Assembly: GCA_946186895.1 (NCBI GenBank)
Contig: CAMHOW010000025.1
Location: forward strand, 1 to 34,909
Source of the DNA: an uncultured Fibrobacter sp.
GTDB taxonomy: Bacteria; Fibrobacterota; Fibrobacteria; Fibrobacterales; Fibrobacteraceae
DNA: 34,909 bases
Direction of reading: 5' to 3'
Shown: positions 8,833-17,816 of the stretch, piece after piece
How positions within the stretch are numbered: position 1 is the first letter of the stretch
How the letters are laid out: each line of letters begins with the position of its first letter
Position numbers and translations under genes: made by a program
Notes under the pieces: generated by a model
Told to the model about the DNA's origin: nothing
Seen by the model: the letters and a program-made list of their open reading frames with translations, nothing else
Database searches by the model: none

Positions 8833-8857
8833 CCTCGGCCAGCGCCGGGGATTTTTT
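8833..8857 (+). terminator. Rho-independent terminator of argG
   Basis: CCTCGGC (8833-8839), loop CAGC, GCCGGGG (8844-8850), with one G-T pair, then A and six T. A classic intrinsic terminator. Confidence 0.85.
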
Positions 8858-8872
8858 GTATTTTTAGAGTGT

Positions 8873-10333
8873 ATGAATATCCGCGTTCCTTTTATCGCAT
8901 TGGCACTTCTTGTAGGTGCGTCTTTTGCTACTGATCCGCGTTTTGAACAAGGGGCTCGCTTCTTGGCCCAAGGTGAATACGAAAAGGCCCTTGGAGAATA
9001 CAGGGCGGTTCTTGCCGAACAGCCTCAGAACTCCGATGCCTACTTTGCTGCCGCCGAAGTTTACATCAAGATGCCCAAGCCCGATTACAGCAGGGCTTTG
9101 GCCAACTACCGCTTGGCTTACAAGTTTACGCCGACCATGAGCGCCGCCTACGAAGGTGCTGCCAAGGTTTATGAAAAGCTAGGTCAAAAGGCTAAGGCTG
9201 AAGCTGAGTTGGCCAAGGATCCGAAGAACAGGCCTCCTGAGCCAGCCGTAACTGAACCAGTTGCTGAACAGTCCGCACAAGCTGCCGCCGCAGCTCCTGC
9301 AGAAACCGCTGCGACCCAGGCCGCCCCCGCAGAAGCACCTCAACCGGCTGCTGCACCGGTAGCTGCACAGGAACCTGCTCCTGCTCAGCCTGCACAGGCT
9401 GCTGCAACACCAGCTCCCGCTGCTGTAGCCGAAACACCGGCTCCTGCTGAACCTGCTCTCGCAGCTGCTCAGCCTGCCACAGCTCCCGCTGCTGCCCCTG
9501 CTGCGCAGACCCCGGCTCCGGCCGCGGCTCCGCAAGCTGCTTCCGCCGCTCCCGCTAATCCTGATGATCCTTTCGAAAAGGGTAAGGCTTTCCTTGCCGA
9601 AGGCAATTACAAGGAAGCTGCCAAGATGTGGCGCGAAGTTCTTGCCAAAACTCCCGGACATGTGGGCGCCTACTATTTTGCGGGCGTGACTCGCTATCAG
9701 ATGGGCGAATACGACAAGGCCGAATTCAACCTGAACAAGGGAAAGGATTACAAGGACGCCGGTGCTGATGTCCATTATTATCTGGCGCAGGTTTATAAGG
9801 CCACCAAGAAGCTAGACCAAGAGAAGAAATCCTTGGCCGCCTACATCAAAAAATCTGCTCCCAATGCGCAGTTCCGTAAGGATGTAGAAGCCCGTCTTGC
9901 TGAACTGAAAAATGCGTCTGCTGATTCAGCTAAGGCCGACGCTAACGCTGCTTCCGCTGCTAACGCTGCTGATGCTGCCCCTGTTGAAGCCGCTGTTGCT
10001 CCGGCACCTTCCAAGATTTCGCCAGCTCCTGCCAAGGCCTATTCCGTGACCCGTGCCAACGAGCTTTTCAAGGCGGGCAGCTTCGAAGAGGCTCTGCAGG
10101 TTTACAAGGTCATGCTGGAATCGGAAATCTCTCCCGATGAGCGCTATTTCTCCCTGCTCCAGATGGGCAACATCTATCGTGAACTGAGGGATTTCCACAG
10201 TGCAGCCTCCCGTTACAGGGAAGTGGTACAGCAGTTCCCCGATTCCGACTGGGCAACCGAGGCTCAGCGTGCCCTGGAAGACGTGGTCTGGCTCGAAAAA
10301 CACGCCAGCGAGCTGCCCCGTCGTAAGCGCTAA
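8873..10333 (+). CDS. Exported TPR protein with Ala/Pro/Gln-rich linkers
   Basis: 486 residues from the ATG at 8873, which gives a clean signal peptide (about 1-19). An in-frame ATG at 8795 lies inside the palindromic repeat, upstream of the argG terminator, and was rejected. Three TPR blocks are seen: about 22-115 (FEQGARFLAQGEYEKALGEY), 233-345 (FEKGKAFLAEGNYKEAAKMW) and 394-480 (ANELFKAGSFEEALQVYKVM). They are separated by an Ala/Pro/Gln linker at about 119-230 and a second Ala-rich linker at about 348-390. The last block, with FHSAASRYREVVQQFPDSDWATEAQ, resembles BamD/YbgF-type periplasmic TPRs. Probably a periplasmic scaffold; partner unknown. Confidence 0.8.
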   Translation: MNIRVPFIALALLVGASFATDPRFEQGARFLAQGEYEKALGEYRAVLAEQPQNSDAYFAAAEVYIKMPKPDYSRALANYRLAYKFTPTMSAAYEGAAKVYEKLGQKAKAEAELAKDPKNRPPEPAVTEPVAEQSAQAAAAAPAETAATQAAPAEAPQPAAAPVAAQEPAPAQPAQAAATPAPAAVAETPAPAEPALAAAQPATAPAAAPAAQTPAPAAAPQAASAAPANPDDPFEKGKAFLAEGNYKEAAKMWREVLAKTPGHVGAYYFAGVTRYQMGEYDKAEFNLNKGKDYKDAGADVHYYLAQVYKATKKLDQEKKSLAAYIKKSAPNAQFRKDVEARLAELKNASADSAKADANAASAANAADAAPVEAAVAPAPSKISPAPAKAYSVTRANELFKAGSFEEALQVYKVMLESEISPDERYFSLLQMGNIYRELRDFHSAASRYREVVQQFPDSDWATEAQRALEDVVWLEKHASELPRRKR

Positions 10334-10346
10334 GCAATTCTGATTT

Positions 10347-10391
10347 TATATTTATCATACCTAGGGCTTTGTTGGGGTTCGGTGGGCGAGG
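10347..10391 (+). promoter_or_regulatory. GH16 gene -10 box and ribosome binding site
   Basis: TATATT at 10347-10352 and a GAGG at 10388-10391, 6 nt before the ATG. The leader of about 40 nt contrasts with the leaderless-looking genes in the window. Confidence 0.4.
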
Positions 10392-10397
10392 TCAGGT

Positions 10398-12008
10398 ATG
10401 TTGCTTGTATTGATATTGGTTTCCATAGCCGTGTCCCTTTCTTTTGCGGACCCTCCCTCCAGTATGGGGGGCTGGGAACTCGTATTCGAAGATAATTTCG
10501 ACGGCACGTCCCTAGACAAGAGCAAATGGAATCCTACTTACAATTGGGGCCATACCCACAACCACCGTGCCTATTGTGTCGAAGAGAACGTCATCGTTTC
10601 TGATGGTACACTTAAGCTTAAGGGCGAAAAGAAGCAGCACCCTGATGCCGAGGGGAAAACGGCCAAGTTCAACAACAAGGAAATCCCTGTAGACTACACT
10701 TCGGGAGCAATTGATACTAGGGGACATTTCGAAGTCAAGTACGGCTATATCGAAGGTCGTTTCAAGGCTCCCTCTCAGTCAGGAACGTGGCCTGCCTTTT
10801 GGACCCTGCAAGACGGCTGGCCTCCAGAGATTGACATTCTTGAAATTCCGGCCTCCAGGAAACAGCATCATTACTACCTGCATTACACCGACCCGAGCTG
10901 GAACAACAGTCATGGTTCGGCTTGGGATCACGAGGCTTCTTTCGGAGGGCACAAAGACGACGATGTGGATCGTTCTGCAGGTTTCCACAATTATGCTGTG
11001 GAGTGGGACGAAAGCAACCTGAATTTCTATTTCGACGACAAGAAGTTTGCCAGTTTCTACAAGCCTACCGAAATCAAGCAGCTTACGGAGCAGTACATTA
11101 TCGTGAACCTGGCCATTGGCGGTTGGGCAGGCGACGACATTGACATTAGCGAAAGCAAGCCTGCCTATTTCGAGGCGGATTGGGTGCGGGTGTGGAAGGC
11201 TAAACCTCCAAAGCCCGATACGGTGAAGATTTTCTCCATGAATTTTGGAACTTGCATACAGCCGAGCGACGAGGGCAAGGTGGTTTTGGGTGATTGTGCA
11301 AATGATGCCGCTAGAGCCATTTTGACACCTCTTACTTCTACCACTTACCGTATCAATTTTGGTGATGTGGTGCTGGAAATTCCCAACGAGAAGACGGATG
11401 CCGGCTTGGATGTGGGCCTATACAAGTGGAATGGCGGGAATCACCAGAAGGTGGTATTCGAAAAGCAGGCCGGGTACGAGGGCACCGTGGTTCGCATGAA
11501 AATGCAGCACAGTAACATGTACCTGCGGGCAACCACAGACGGTGAACGTGTGGTTCAGAGTTGGGCCGATGATTGGGAGTGGAACCAGGTTTGGCGCATT
11601 TTGCCCCAGGAAACGGCGGTGGATGTTTCAACAGCAACTGTATCGAAGGATTCTACTGCGAAAGATTCAACGGTTAAAGATACTGTGGTAAAAGACACGG
11701 AGACAAAAGATGCCGTAAAAGATTCTACCGTAAAGGATTCCGGAAAGACCGCAGTTTCGACGCTTGGAACGATTACAAGTGCATATGGAACCTCTGTCCG
11801 CTATGCTGGTGGCCTTTTGTTCGTAGAAGTTGGCAGCGCCTTTAGCAGGGGTGCCGAAATCCGTATCTTGGATTTAAGAGGCCGAGAAGTCATGCGTCAA
11901 CGTGCCACGCATGTTGCCACGCTAAACGTAAAGTCTTTAGCTCCGGGACTTTACCATGCGGTACTTTCCGATGGCAAACGTCTAGAAGCGAAGATGTTTA
12001 AAAAGTAG
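10398..12008 (+). CDS. Secreted GH16 endo-beta-glucanase with C-terminal sorting-like tail
   Basis: 536 residues. Signal peptide about 1-17. The GH16 catalytic domain spans about 23-268: WELVFEDNFDGTSLD at its start, GTWPAFWTL, then the active-site motif EIDILE at 144-149 (nucleophile E144, D146, acid/base E149), and ADWVRVWK at its end. GH16 enzymes of this layout cleave beta-1,3 or mixed beta-1,3-1,4-glucans. Residues about 275-405 resemble a ricin-type trefoil, possibly a binding module. A linker of KD units about every 5 residues (415-450) leads to a tail (about 470-536; IRILDLRGREV, LAPGLYHAVL) like type IX sorting domains. The 3' end overlaps the convergent PL1 gene by 11 bp. Confidence 0.9.
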   Translation: MLLVLILVSIAVSLSFADPPSSMGGWELVFEDNFDGTSLDKSKWNPTYNWGHTHNHRAYCVEENVIVSDGTLKLKGEKKQHPDAEGKTAKFNNKEIPVDYTSGAIDTRGHFEVKYGYIEGRFKAPSQSGTWPAFWTLQDGWPPEIDILEIPASRKQHHYYLHYTDPSWNNSHGSAWDHEASFGGHKDDDVDRSAGFHNYAVEWDESNLNFYFDDKKFASFYKPTEIKQLTEQYIIVNLAIGGWAGDDIDISESKPAYFEADWVRVWKAKPPKPDTVKIFSMNFGTCIQPSDEGKVVLGDCANDAARAILTPLTSTTYRINFGDVVLEIPNEKTDAGLDVGLYKWNGGNHQKVVFEKQAGYEGTVVRMKMQHSNMYLRATTDGERVVQSWADDWEWNQVWRILPQETAVDVSTATVSKDSTAKDSTVKDTVVKDTETKDAVKDSTVKDSGKTAVSTLGTITSAYGTSVRYAGGLLFVEVGSAFSRGAEIRILDLRGREVMRQRATHVATLNVKSLAPGLYHAVLSDGKRLEAKMFKK

Positions 12009-14022
12009 TTCTCTGCACGTAAATTTTTTGCAGAGAGCTTCTTGCAGCACCGTTTAGCTGCACAATGTAGTTTCCGGAAGGTAGGCTTGATAGGTCGATT
12101 ACGTTACCGTAGCTGGTAAGGACCTTTTTCCCGGTAATGCTGAATACGTTAATGCGGAACATTTCTTGGCCGCTAATTTCAAAACGCTGCCCGATGACAA
12201 TTCCCTGTTTTTGTTCAGAGGAGCTGGAGGGTGTGGCCTTACTTGCAGAGGAACTTTCGATGGACGCCTGCGAAGAGGAAGGCTCGCTTGTGCTAGATGT
12301 GGGCTGCGCACTGCTAGATGACGGCGCCGTGCTGCTAGAAGATGGTTGCGTCGTCCCATCCCAACCTTTGTAGGCCGTTAGGGCGTCTTTAAGGGCCTGG
12401 TTTACGCTGCTGGAGGCGTCGTCTGTGGAATTATCGAAGGTCCAGCGGAAGTCTCCGCCTTGTACGCGGCCTGCGTAAGCTCGAATGTTTTCGACGGCCT
12501 GTTCCGGCGTATCGGCGGTATAACTGTACATGAGCGAGTTGTCGGTGTCGAAGTTGTTGTAGGTGTTGGCGCCTTTATAGGACTTTACGGTTGTTGGGAC
12601 TTTTGTGTTGCGGGATTCTACCACGTAGGCGTCGAAATCTGCCTGGGTGTTGATGGATCCGCTAGAAGTTTCTTTCCCTTTTTGTATGTACTTTGATGCT
12701 CCATACGGAATAAATGTATAGGTTCCTTCCATATGGTTGTTATAGGCCTTGATGGAACCTCCGTCTTCGCCGCTGAAGGTTCCCTTGCCGGTGCTGCGGG
12801 TGGTGCTGCCTTCGTACACGTCGCTTCCTTGCATTGCCGTGAGCATGGGATACTTGCAGTTACGGAAGTAGTTTGCTTCCATGAATACGGAAGATCCCAG
12901 AGTAGAACCCGCGCCATACTTGGCAATGCCATCATAGAAGTTGTTGTATACATGGGCGCTGTAGTAACGCACCCGCGGGTGGCGGCTGTCGGAGTGGTCG
13001 TACCAGTTGTGGTGATAGGTGATGTAGAGACCTTCGGTGGTACCTTCGGAAAGGCCGAGCAAATTAGATTTGCCGTTATCCCAGAAGTGGTTGTAGCTAA
13101 AAGTTACGTAGGTCGATTTTTTGCAGTCCAAGGCTCCGTCCCCCTTTTTCTGGTCGGCATCGGAGCCGGCTTCGCCGTAAAAGAAGTCGCAGTTATGGAC
13201 CCAGACATACTTGTTGTCCTGCTGCAGGCCGATATTGTCGTCTTCTTCGGAATCTACATTCATGATTCCCAGGTTGCGAATTTCTACGTCTTGGGCACCT
13301 TTGACGCGAATACCCCAGCCGTTGACAGTGGCGTCCATGCCAATGCCTTCAAGGGTGATGGAAAGGCCTTCTTTTTTATTGTGGTCGATGACTATATCGC
13401 CGTTGTTTAATTCTGCAGGGTCCGTGATGTTTCCGATAAGACGGATGTCAAGCGGACGCGTGTCAATCCCCTTCTTAAAACCGTCGAGAATAGCTTGCAA
13501 CCCGGTATATGAGGTTGTTGCCCCCTTGCTGCTGGTGACAACGTCTAGAGTGACCGTATTTTTGGTGCTTTCGGAAATGTATAGGACTATAGCACCGTCT
13601 TTAAGGGTTCCGTCTTTTTTGTAGGCTCCGGGAACATGGCTGTTGCTGAAGGCGAATCCTGAACGGTCGTGGGCCTTGACGGTAAGGGACTTCGATGTCG
13701 TCGCAGTGCCTTCTTTGCCGCCCTTGACGCTTGCCACTTTCAGCGTGTAGCTGCCAGCCTTGAGGCCCGGAATGTCAACGCGCCAGGTGGAGCCGTACTT
13801 GCGTACCAGTTCTGCATCCACTTTCTTGTCGGTGGATCCGTTGCCGGAATAGTAGACGTTGTAGCTGTCAGAGCCGTCATCTGTCCACATGGCGTAGGCG
13901 GATTCTAGAGAGCCAGCGGCATCGGTGAAAGTAACTTGAGCCTGTACCGCGGTTGCGGACAAGAGAAAGAGGCACGCCCCAATAAGGTGCGTTCGCAAAG
14001 AAGCATCTGTAAATCCCATCAT
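11998..14022 (-). CDS. Secreted PL1-family pectate lyase with poly-Ser linker and sorting-like tail
   Basis: 674 residues. Signal peptide about 1-28. An N-terminal beta-sandwich (about 30-115, fibronectin-like) precedes a right-handed beta-helix pectate lyase domain (about 130-450): IRNLGIMN, DGALDCKKSTYVTFSYNHFWD, then HPRVR at 348-352, which holds the family's catalytic arginine. PL1 enzymes cleave polygalacturonate by beta-elimination, needing calcium. A Ser-rich linker (about 560-605) leads to a tail (612-674; INVFSITGKKVL, LPSGNYIVQL) typical of type A sorting domains of type IX secretion. Two adjacent ATGs (14022, 14019) are possible starts. It overlaps the GH16 gene tail-to-tail; pectin and glucan breakdown are thus encoded side by side. 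Confidence 0.92.
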   Translation of the reverse strand: MMGFTDASLRTHLIGACLFLLSATAVQAQVTFTDAAGSLESAYAMWTDDGSDSYNVYYSGNGSTDKKVDAELVRKYGSTWRVDIPGLKAGSYTLKVASVKGGKEGTATTSKSLTVKAHDRSGFAFSNSHVPGAYKKDGTLKDGAIVLYISESTKNTVTLDVVTSSKGATTSYTGLQAILDGFKKGIDTRPLDIRLIGNITDPAELNNGDIVIDHNKKEGLSITLEGIGMDATVNGWGIRVKGAQDVEIRNLGIMNVDSEEDDNIGLQQDNKYVWVHNCDFFYGEAGSDADQKKGDGALDCKKSTYVTFSYNHFWDNGKSNLLGLSEGTTEGLYITYHHNWYDHSDSRHPRVRYYSAHVYNNFYDGIAKYGAGSTLGSSVFMEANYFRNCKYPMLTAMQGSDVYEGSTTRSTGKGTFSGEDGGSIKAYNNHMEGTYTFIPYGASKYIQKGKETSSGSINTQADFDAYVVESRNTKVPTTVKSYKGANTYNNFDTDNSLMYSYTADTPEQAVENIRAYAGRVQGGDFRWTFDNSTDDASSSVNQALKDALTAYKGWDGTTQPSSSSTAPSSSSAQPTSSTSEPSSSQASIESSSASKATPSSSSEQKQGIVIGQRFEISGQEMFRINVFSITGKKVLTSYGNVIDLSSLPSGNYIVQLNGAARSSLQKIYVQRTTF

Positions 14023-14029
14023 GGGTGAA

Positions 14030-14035
14030 AATCTA
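14030..14035 (-). promoter_or_regulatory. -10 box of the PL1 gene
   Basis: TAGATT on the minus strand, 7 nt before the ATG at 14022; no Shine-Dalgarno sequence in between. Confidence 0.35.
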
Positions 14036-14052
14036 AAAAAAATCGGGCGAGG

Positions 14053-15246
14053 CTATACCACCTGAACCAGCAAACCCTTCAGGTACTGCCCCTCGGGGAA
14101 GGCGGTATTTACGGGATGGTCGGCGGGTTGGCCGAAGCGTTCAATGATTTGAACGCGCCGATGGGCATCGGCAGCGGCATCGGCGATAATCTTCTGGAAC
14201 AAATCCATCTCCATAAGACCCGAACAACTGAAGGTCGCCAGCATGCCGCCTTCGGCCAAGAGCTTCATTGCAAGTAAATTAATGTCCTTGTAGCCACGGG
14301 CGCCCTTTTGTAGGTTATCCTTGCTTTCCACGAACTTGGGTGGGTCTAGCACGATCAGGTCGAAGGTTTCCGCCTTGTCGCGGCACTTGCGCAGGTACTG
14401 GAAAACGTCGGCCTCTACATGGGTGGCATGGGCGGTACTGAGTTTGTTCCGCATGATGCCTTCCTTGGCGAGCTTGAGGGCGTCCTTGGAAACATCCACC
14501 TGGTAAACCTTCTCGCAACCGCCGCGGAGGGCGTACAGCCCGAATCCGCCGGTATAGCAGAAACAGTTCAGGACCTTCTTGCCCATGGAAATTTCGCCTA
14601 TGCGGCGGCGGGCGTCACGCTGGTCCAGATAGTAGCCGGTCTTGTGGCCGTTCTTCACGTCAATGGGGAACAGGATTCCGTTCTCGTTGATGATTACGGG
14701 TTCGTCACTCACTTCGCCATAAACGCAGCCGGTGCGCAGCGGCAGGCCTTCTTTTTTACGGACTTCGGAATCGCAGCGCTCGTAGATGCCTTTGCAACGT
14801 GTCTTTTCGGCTAGCAGTTCATAAATCGTGTTGCGGTGGACTTCGGCACCGGCGGCCAAAATTTCCACCGAGTAAATGTCACCGTACTTGTCAATGATGC
14901 AACCCGGAATGCCATCGTTTTCGGCATTGATCAGTCGGAATGCGGATTCATTGTCGTTGATGTCAAAACCCCGACTCATGCGGGCGGCAATGGCACGGTC
15001 CAGCAGGTCGCTAAAGAATGCCCTGTTGATGTTGGTTCTCTCTCCGAAGGTCCAGAAACGCCCGCGGATCTGGGACTTGGGTGAATATGCTGCTAGGCCC
15101 AGAAAGTCACTGCGGTAGCTGTAGACCTCTACGGTATCGCCCAGTTCTGGGTCGCCTACCACTTCATCGACGGCGCCGCTGAAAATCCACGGATGGTAAC
15201 GGAGAGCGGACTTTTCGCGCCCGGCTTTCAGGGTAATGGCTTTCAT
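14053..15246 (-). CDS. rlmI: 23S rRNA methyltransferase, RlmI-type
   Basis: 397 residues, the family length. RlmI methylates C1962 of 23S rRNA at position 5 using S-adenosylmethionine. The N-terminal PUA domain (LKAGREKSALRYHPWIFSGAV) is followed by a Rossmann methyltransferase: SAM-binding NCFCYTGGFGLYALRGG, then DLIVLDPPKF, and a Cys in FSCSGLM. ATGA overlap with the upstream tsaE shows translational coupling. The alternative is a related member of the same COG1092 group, as methyltransferase specificity cannot be fixed by eye. Confidence 0.88.
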   Translation of the reverse strand: MKAITLKAGREKSALRYHPWIFSGAVDEVVGDPELGDTVEVYSYRSDFLGLAAYSPKSQIRGRFWTFGERTNINRAFFSDLLDRAIAARMSRGFDINDNESAFRLINAENDGIPGCIIDKYGDIYSVEILAAGAEVHRNTIYELLAEKTRCKGIYERCDSEVRKKEGLPLRTGCVYGEVSDEPVIINENGILFPIDVKNGHKTGYYLDQRDARRRIGEISMGKKVLNCFCYTGGFGLYALRGGCEKVYQVDVSKDALKLAKEGIMRNKLSTAHATHVEADVFQYLRKCRDKAETFDLIVLDPPKFVESKDNLQKGARGYKDINLLAMKLLAEGGMLATFSCSGLMEMDLFQKIIADAAADAHRRVQIIERFGQPADHPVNTAFPEGQYLKGLLVQVV

Positions 15247-15662
15247 TGTTCAGCTCCTACTTTCTCTAGGGAAACCTCGCGGCTTGTCTCGGAGAGGATT
15301 TCAATTTTGATGATGTGCGTGATGCCCGCCGTGTTCTCTTCCAGACGTTCGGGCCATTCGATAAGGGTGATTCCCTTTCCCAGGTAGTCGGGTTCTAGGC
15401 CTACTTCGCAGATGTCCGTGCCCGGTTCCAGGCGGTAAAGGTCGTAGTGGAAGATGGGCGGGTCGTTGGGATATTCGTGAAGCAGGGTGTAGGTAGGGGA
15501 GCACACGTTCCCGTCAAAGCCAAGGCCCTTGCAGACACCGCGACTGATGACGGTCTTGCCCGCGCCCAGGTTGCCGTATAGCGCCACCATGTCGCCCGGC
15601 TTCAGCGTGCGTCCGAATTCTACCGCCCAGTTATATGTCTCGTCTTCGCTATTGAATACCAT
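15243..15662 (-). CDS. tsaE: tRNA threonylcarbamoyladenosine biosynthesis ATPase TsaE
   Basis: 139 residues. TsaE is the small ATPase that works with TsaB and TsaD to place t6A at position 37 of ANN-decoding tRNAs. Walker A GNLGAGKT is at about 30-37, followed by the family signatures SPTYTLLHEY and HYDLYRLE, and LIEWPERL near the end. Its TGA overlaps the ATG of rlmI, so two RNA-modification genes form one unit. tsaB and tsaD are not in the window. Confidence 0.95.
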   Translation of the reverse strand: MVFNSEDETYNWAVEFGRTLKPGDMVALYGNLGAGKTVISRGVCKGLGFDGNVCSPTYTLLHEYPNDPPIFHYDLYRLEPGTDICEVGLEPDYLGKGITLIEWPERLEENTAGITHIIKIEILSETSREVSLEKVGAEQ

Positions 15663-15677
15663 AGTCGTTTTACCGTC

Positions 15678-15708
15678 GTCACCCTGACGAAGGCCAGGGT
15701 CGGAATGT
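15678..15708 (-). repeat. Dispersed repeat, divergent copy
   Basis: The plus strand reads GTCACCCTG...CAGGGTCGGAATGTC; ACCCTG (15681-15686) pairs with CAGGGT (15695-15700). On the minus strand it begins with ACATTCCGACCCTGG, so its end resembles the GTCATTCC family but its core differs. It fills the gap between nspC and tsaE. Confidence 0.45.
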
Positions 15709-16836
15709 CTACAGCTTCTCCTTGAACTGCTCGTAAGTAAACTTGTGCAGCAGGTGGAATTTGCCGTTCATGTCGAACATGCCAATGTCGGGGTGACGCA
15801 CGCCATTAAAGAAGGTGGTCTTCACCATGGTGTAGTGGATCATGTCTTCGAAGATAATCCGGTCGCCTACTTGTAAAGGCTTGTCGAAGGAGAAATCTCC
15901 CAGTTGGTCGCCCGCTAGGCAAGTGCCGCCAGTTATCTTGTATGTAAAAGTTTTTTCGTCGGGGAACCCAGCCCCTGTAATGGTGGGCCGGTAGGGCATT
16001 TCCAGGCAGTCGGGCATGTGGGCGCTAATAGACACGTTCAGTATGGCGATGTCCATCTCGTTGTGGACAATGTCTTCTACCGTAGCCACCAACTCACCGG
16101 TCTGCCAGCCGACGGCTTCCCCCGGTTCCAGGATGACCTGCAGGTGGGGGTAGCGGTTGCGGAAGTCTTTCAGAATCTGTACAAGCTGTTCCCGGTGGTA
16201 GTCTTTGCGGGTAATGTGGTGGCCGCCGCCAAAGTTTACCCATTTCATCTGGGAGAGGTACTTTCCGAATTTCGCCTCGAAGGCCTTTAGCACGCCTTCC
16301 AGGGCGTCAGCGTCTTGCTCGCACAAGGCGTGAAAGTGCAGTCCCTCGATGCCGTCCAGCAGTTCGGGCTTGAATTCACGCTCGGTGACGCCCAGCCTGG
16401 AGAATTTGCCGCAGGGGTTGTAGATGTCGGTCTCTACCGTAGAGAACTCGGGGTTCACCCGGATGCCGGCACTTACGCCTGCTTTCAGGGTCTTGTCCTT
16501 GAACCGGGTCCACTGGCTAAAACTGTTGAAGGTGATGTGGTCGGCCAGGCTTAGAATCTGGTCGATCTCGTCGTCGGCGTAGACCGGGGCGAACACGTGG
16601 ACCTGCTTGTTCATCTCTTCGCGGGCAAGCCTTGCCTCGTTCAAACTGGAGGCAGTGGCTCCGGGCAGGTATTCGGCGATAATGGGGAAGGAACGCCAGA
16701 AGCTGTAACCCTTCAGGGCGCAGATGATATGGACACCGGTCTGTTTCTGAATCTGGTCCAGAATTTCCATGTTCTTGCGGAGGCGTGCTTCGTCCAGCAC
16801 GAAACAGGGGCTTGTTACCTGGGAATAGTCTAGCAT
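15709..16836 (-). CDS. nspC: Carboxynorspermidine/carboxyspermidine decarboxylase
   Basis: 375 residues, the family length. A fold-III PLP decarboxylase that makes norspermidine or spermidine in the alternative polyamine route. The PLP lysine lies in CALKGYSFW (K42); NFGGGHHITRKDY is the glycine-rich phosphate-binding loop; EPGEAVGW and GGTCLAGDQLGDF, with the catalytic Cys, follow. The usual partner, carboxyspermidine dehydrogenase, is not in the window. The start at 16836 lies 6 nt from a TATATT box. It may be cotranscribed with tsaE/rlmI downstream across a repeat. Confidence 0.94.
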   Translation of the reverse strand: MLDYSQVTSPCFVLDEARLRKNMEILDQIQKQTGVHIICALKGYSFWRSFPIIAEYLPGATASSLNEARLAREEMNKQVHVFAPVYADDEIDQILSLADHITFNSFSQWTRFKDKTLKAGVSAGIRVNPEFSTVETDIYNPCGKFSRLGVTEREFKPELLDGIEGLHFHALCEQDADALEGVLKAFEAKFGKYLSQMKWVNFGGGHHITRKDYHREQLVQILKDFRNRYPHLQVILEPGEAVGWQTGELVATVEDIVHNEMDIAILNVSISAHMPDCLEMPYRPTITGAGFPDEKTFTYKITGGTCLAGDQLGDFSFDKPLQVGDRIIFEDMIHYTMVKTTFFNGVRHPDIGMFDMNGKFHLLHKFTYEQFKEKL

Positions 16837-16842
16837 GGGCCA

Positions 16843-16848
16843 AATATA
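16843..16848 (-). promoter_or_regulatory. -10 box of nspC
   Basis: TATATT on the minus strand, 6 nt before the ATG, with no Shine-Dalgarno sequence. Confidence 0.5.
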
Positions 16849-16930
16849 AAATTCCTGAGGGGTCTAGGCCGTTTGGCGACCGCGATGGGCGGTGCGGTTG
16901 AATTTGAACGGCTTTTTTAGGCATTTTTTT

Positions 16931-16948
16931 GCTTTTTTTTGAAAAAGC
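16931..16948. repeat. Short inverted repeat upstream of the permease operon
   Basis: GCTTTTT (16931-16937), 4-nt loop, AAAAAGC (16942-16948), within a very T-rich run, about 40 nt before the next start. Possible operator or terminator of incoming minus-strand transcripts. Confidence 0.35.
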
Positions 16949-16985
16949 GGAACTTTTTGAAACTCTTTAACTAAATTTATGAGTG

Positions 16986-17810
16986 ATGATACGCTCTATT
17001 TCAAAGTACTTTGTCGCTTCTATTTTGACCCTGTCTCTTGCCGGGATTTCCTTTGCACAGGACTCCACCGGCGTCGAGTCTTTGCCGACTCCTCCGAAGC
17101 AGGCCGACTCTACTACGGTAGCTGTTGATACTTCTGCCGAAGAGCTGGTGACGCCCCGTGGTGCCACCGAGGTCCTAGACGAGATGATCCAGGCCAAGCT
17201 GGATTCCATTGATGCTCAGGCTGCTGCCGTTCCTCTGAAGCAGAATACCGACAGCCTTGCCAAGGCCCGTGCCGACAGCGTTCGCAAGCTCATCCTCGAA
17301 GGCAAGTACGTGAAGCGTGCCCGTTACGACAAGAGCAACTTTGACCATTGGAAAAAGGACACCGTGTTCCAGAAGGCCATGAAGGAAATCGTCTTTGGTG
17401 TCTGGCGCACTGCCATCGTGGCCCACGGCCACGCCTTCCGCGATGCCGAAATCCGTTTCGGCATGAACGACACCATTTATGGTGTTACCCGCACTTATTC
17501 TGATTCCGGCCGCTACCAGATGACCGGTGAATATGCCTACAAGGCCCGTTACCAGTTTGACAGCGATTCTTCCCTCATTACCCGTGAGGTGTTCAAGGAT
17601 CGTCAGGTTATTCGTTGGGACTTTACCACCTTCAAGATTATGGGCGATACCCTTCGCTATAACTTGAACAAGCTGGAGTTCCGCGACCTGAACGACAACT
17701 GGCTCAACGCCCTGCAGGGGTTCGAGAACGTTCCGCCCGAGTACTATTTCAAGGATGCGGCGGCAACGGCGACCATGCAGAAGGAACTGGAAAAAGCCAA
17801 GAAAAAATAG
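16986..17810 (+). CDS. Exported protein of unknown function, first gene of a permease operon
   Basis: 274 residues from the ATG at 16986; a GTG one codon earlier is equally in frame. Signal peptide about 1-24 (FVASILTLSLAGISFAQ). A Pro/Thr/Asp-rich stretch (25-60) and a helical part precede a beta-rich domain (about 135-250) with RFGMNDTIYGVTRTYSDSG and YNLNKLEFRDLNDNW, reminiscent of lipocalin-like barrels. I do not recognise the family. The FecCD-type permease follows after 6 nt, so it may act in the periplasm in the same uptake process, but it does not look like a solute-binding protein. Confidence 0.7.
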   Translation: MIRSISKYFVASILTLSLAGISFAQDSTGVESLPTPPKQADSTTVAVDTSAEELVTPRGATEVLDEMIQAKLDSIDAQAAAVPLKQNTDSLAKARADSVRKLILEGKYVKRARYDKSNFDHWKKDTVFQKAMKEIVFGVWRTAIVAHGHAFRDAEIRFGMNDTIYGVTRTYSDSGRYQMTGEYAYKARYQFDSDSSLITREVFKDRQVIRWDFTTFKIMGDTLRYNLNKLEFRDLNDNWLNALQGFENVPPEYYFKDAAATATMQKELEKAKKK

Positions 17811-17816
17811 GCCGTT

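Noticed and set aside
8795-8872. Upstream in-frame start for the TPR protein
   Set aside because: The ATG is inside a palindromic repeat and before the argG terminator; it would hide the signal peptide.
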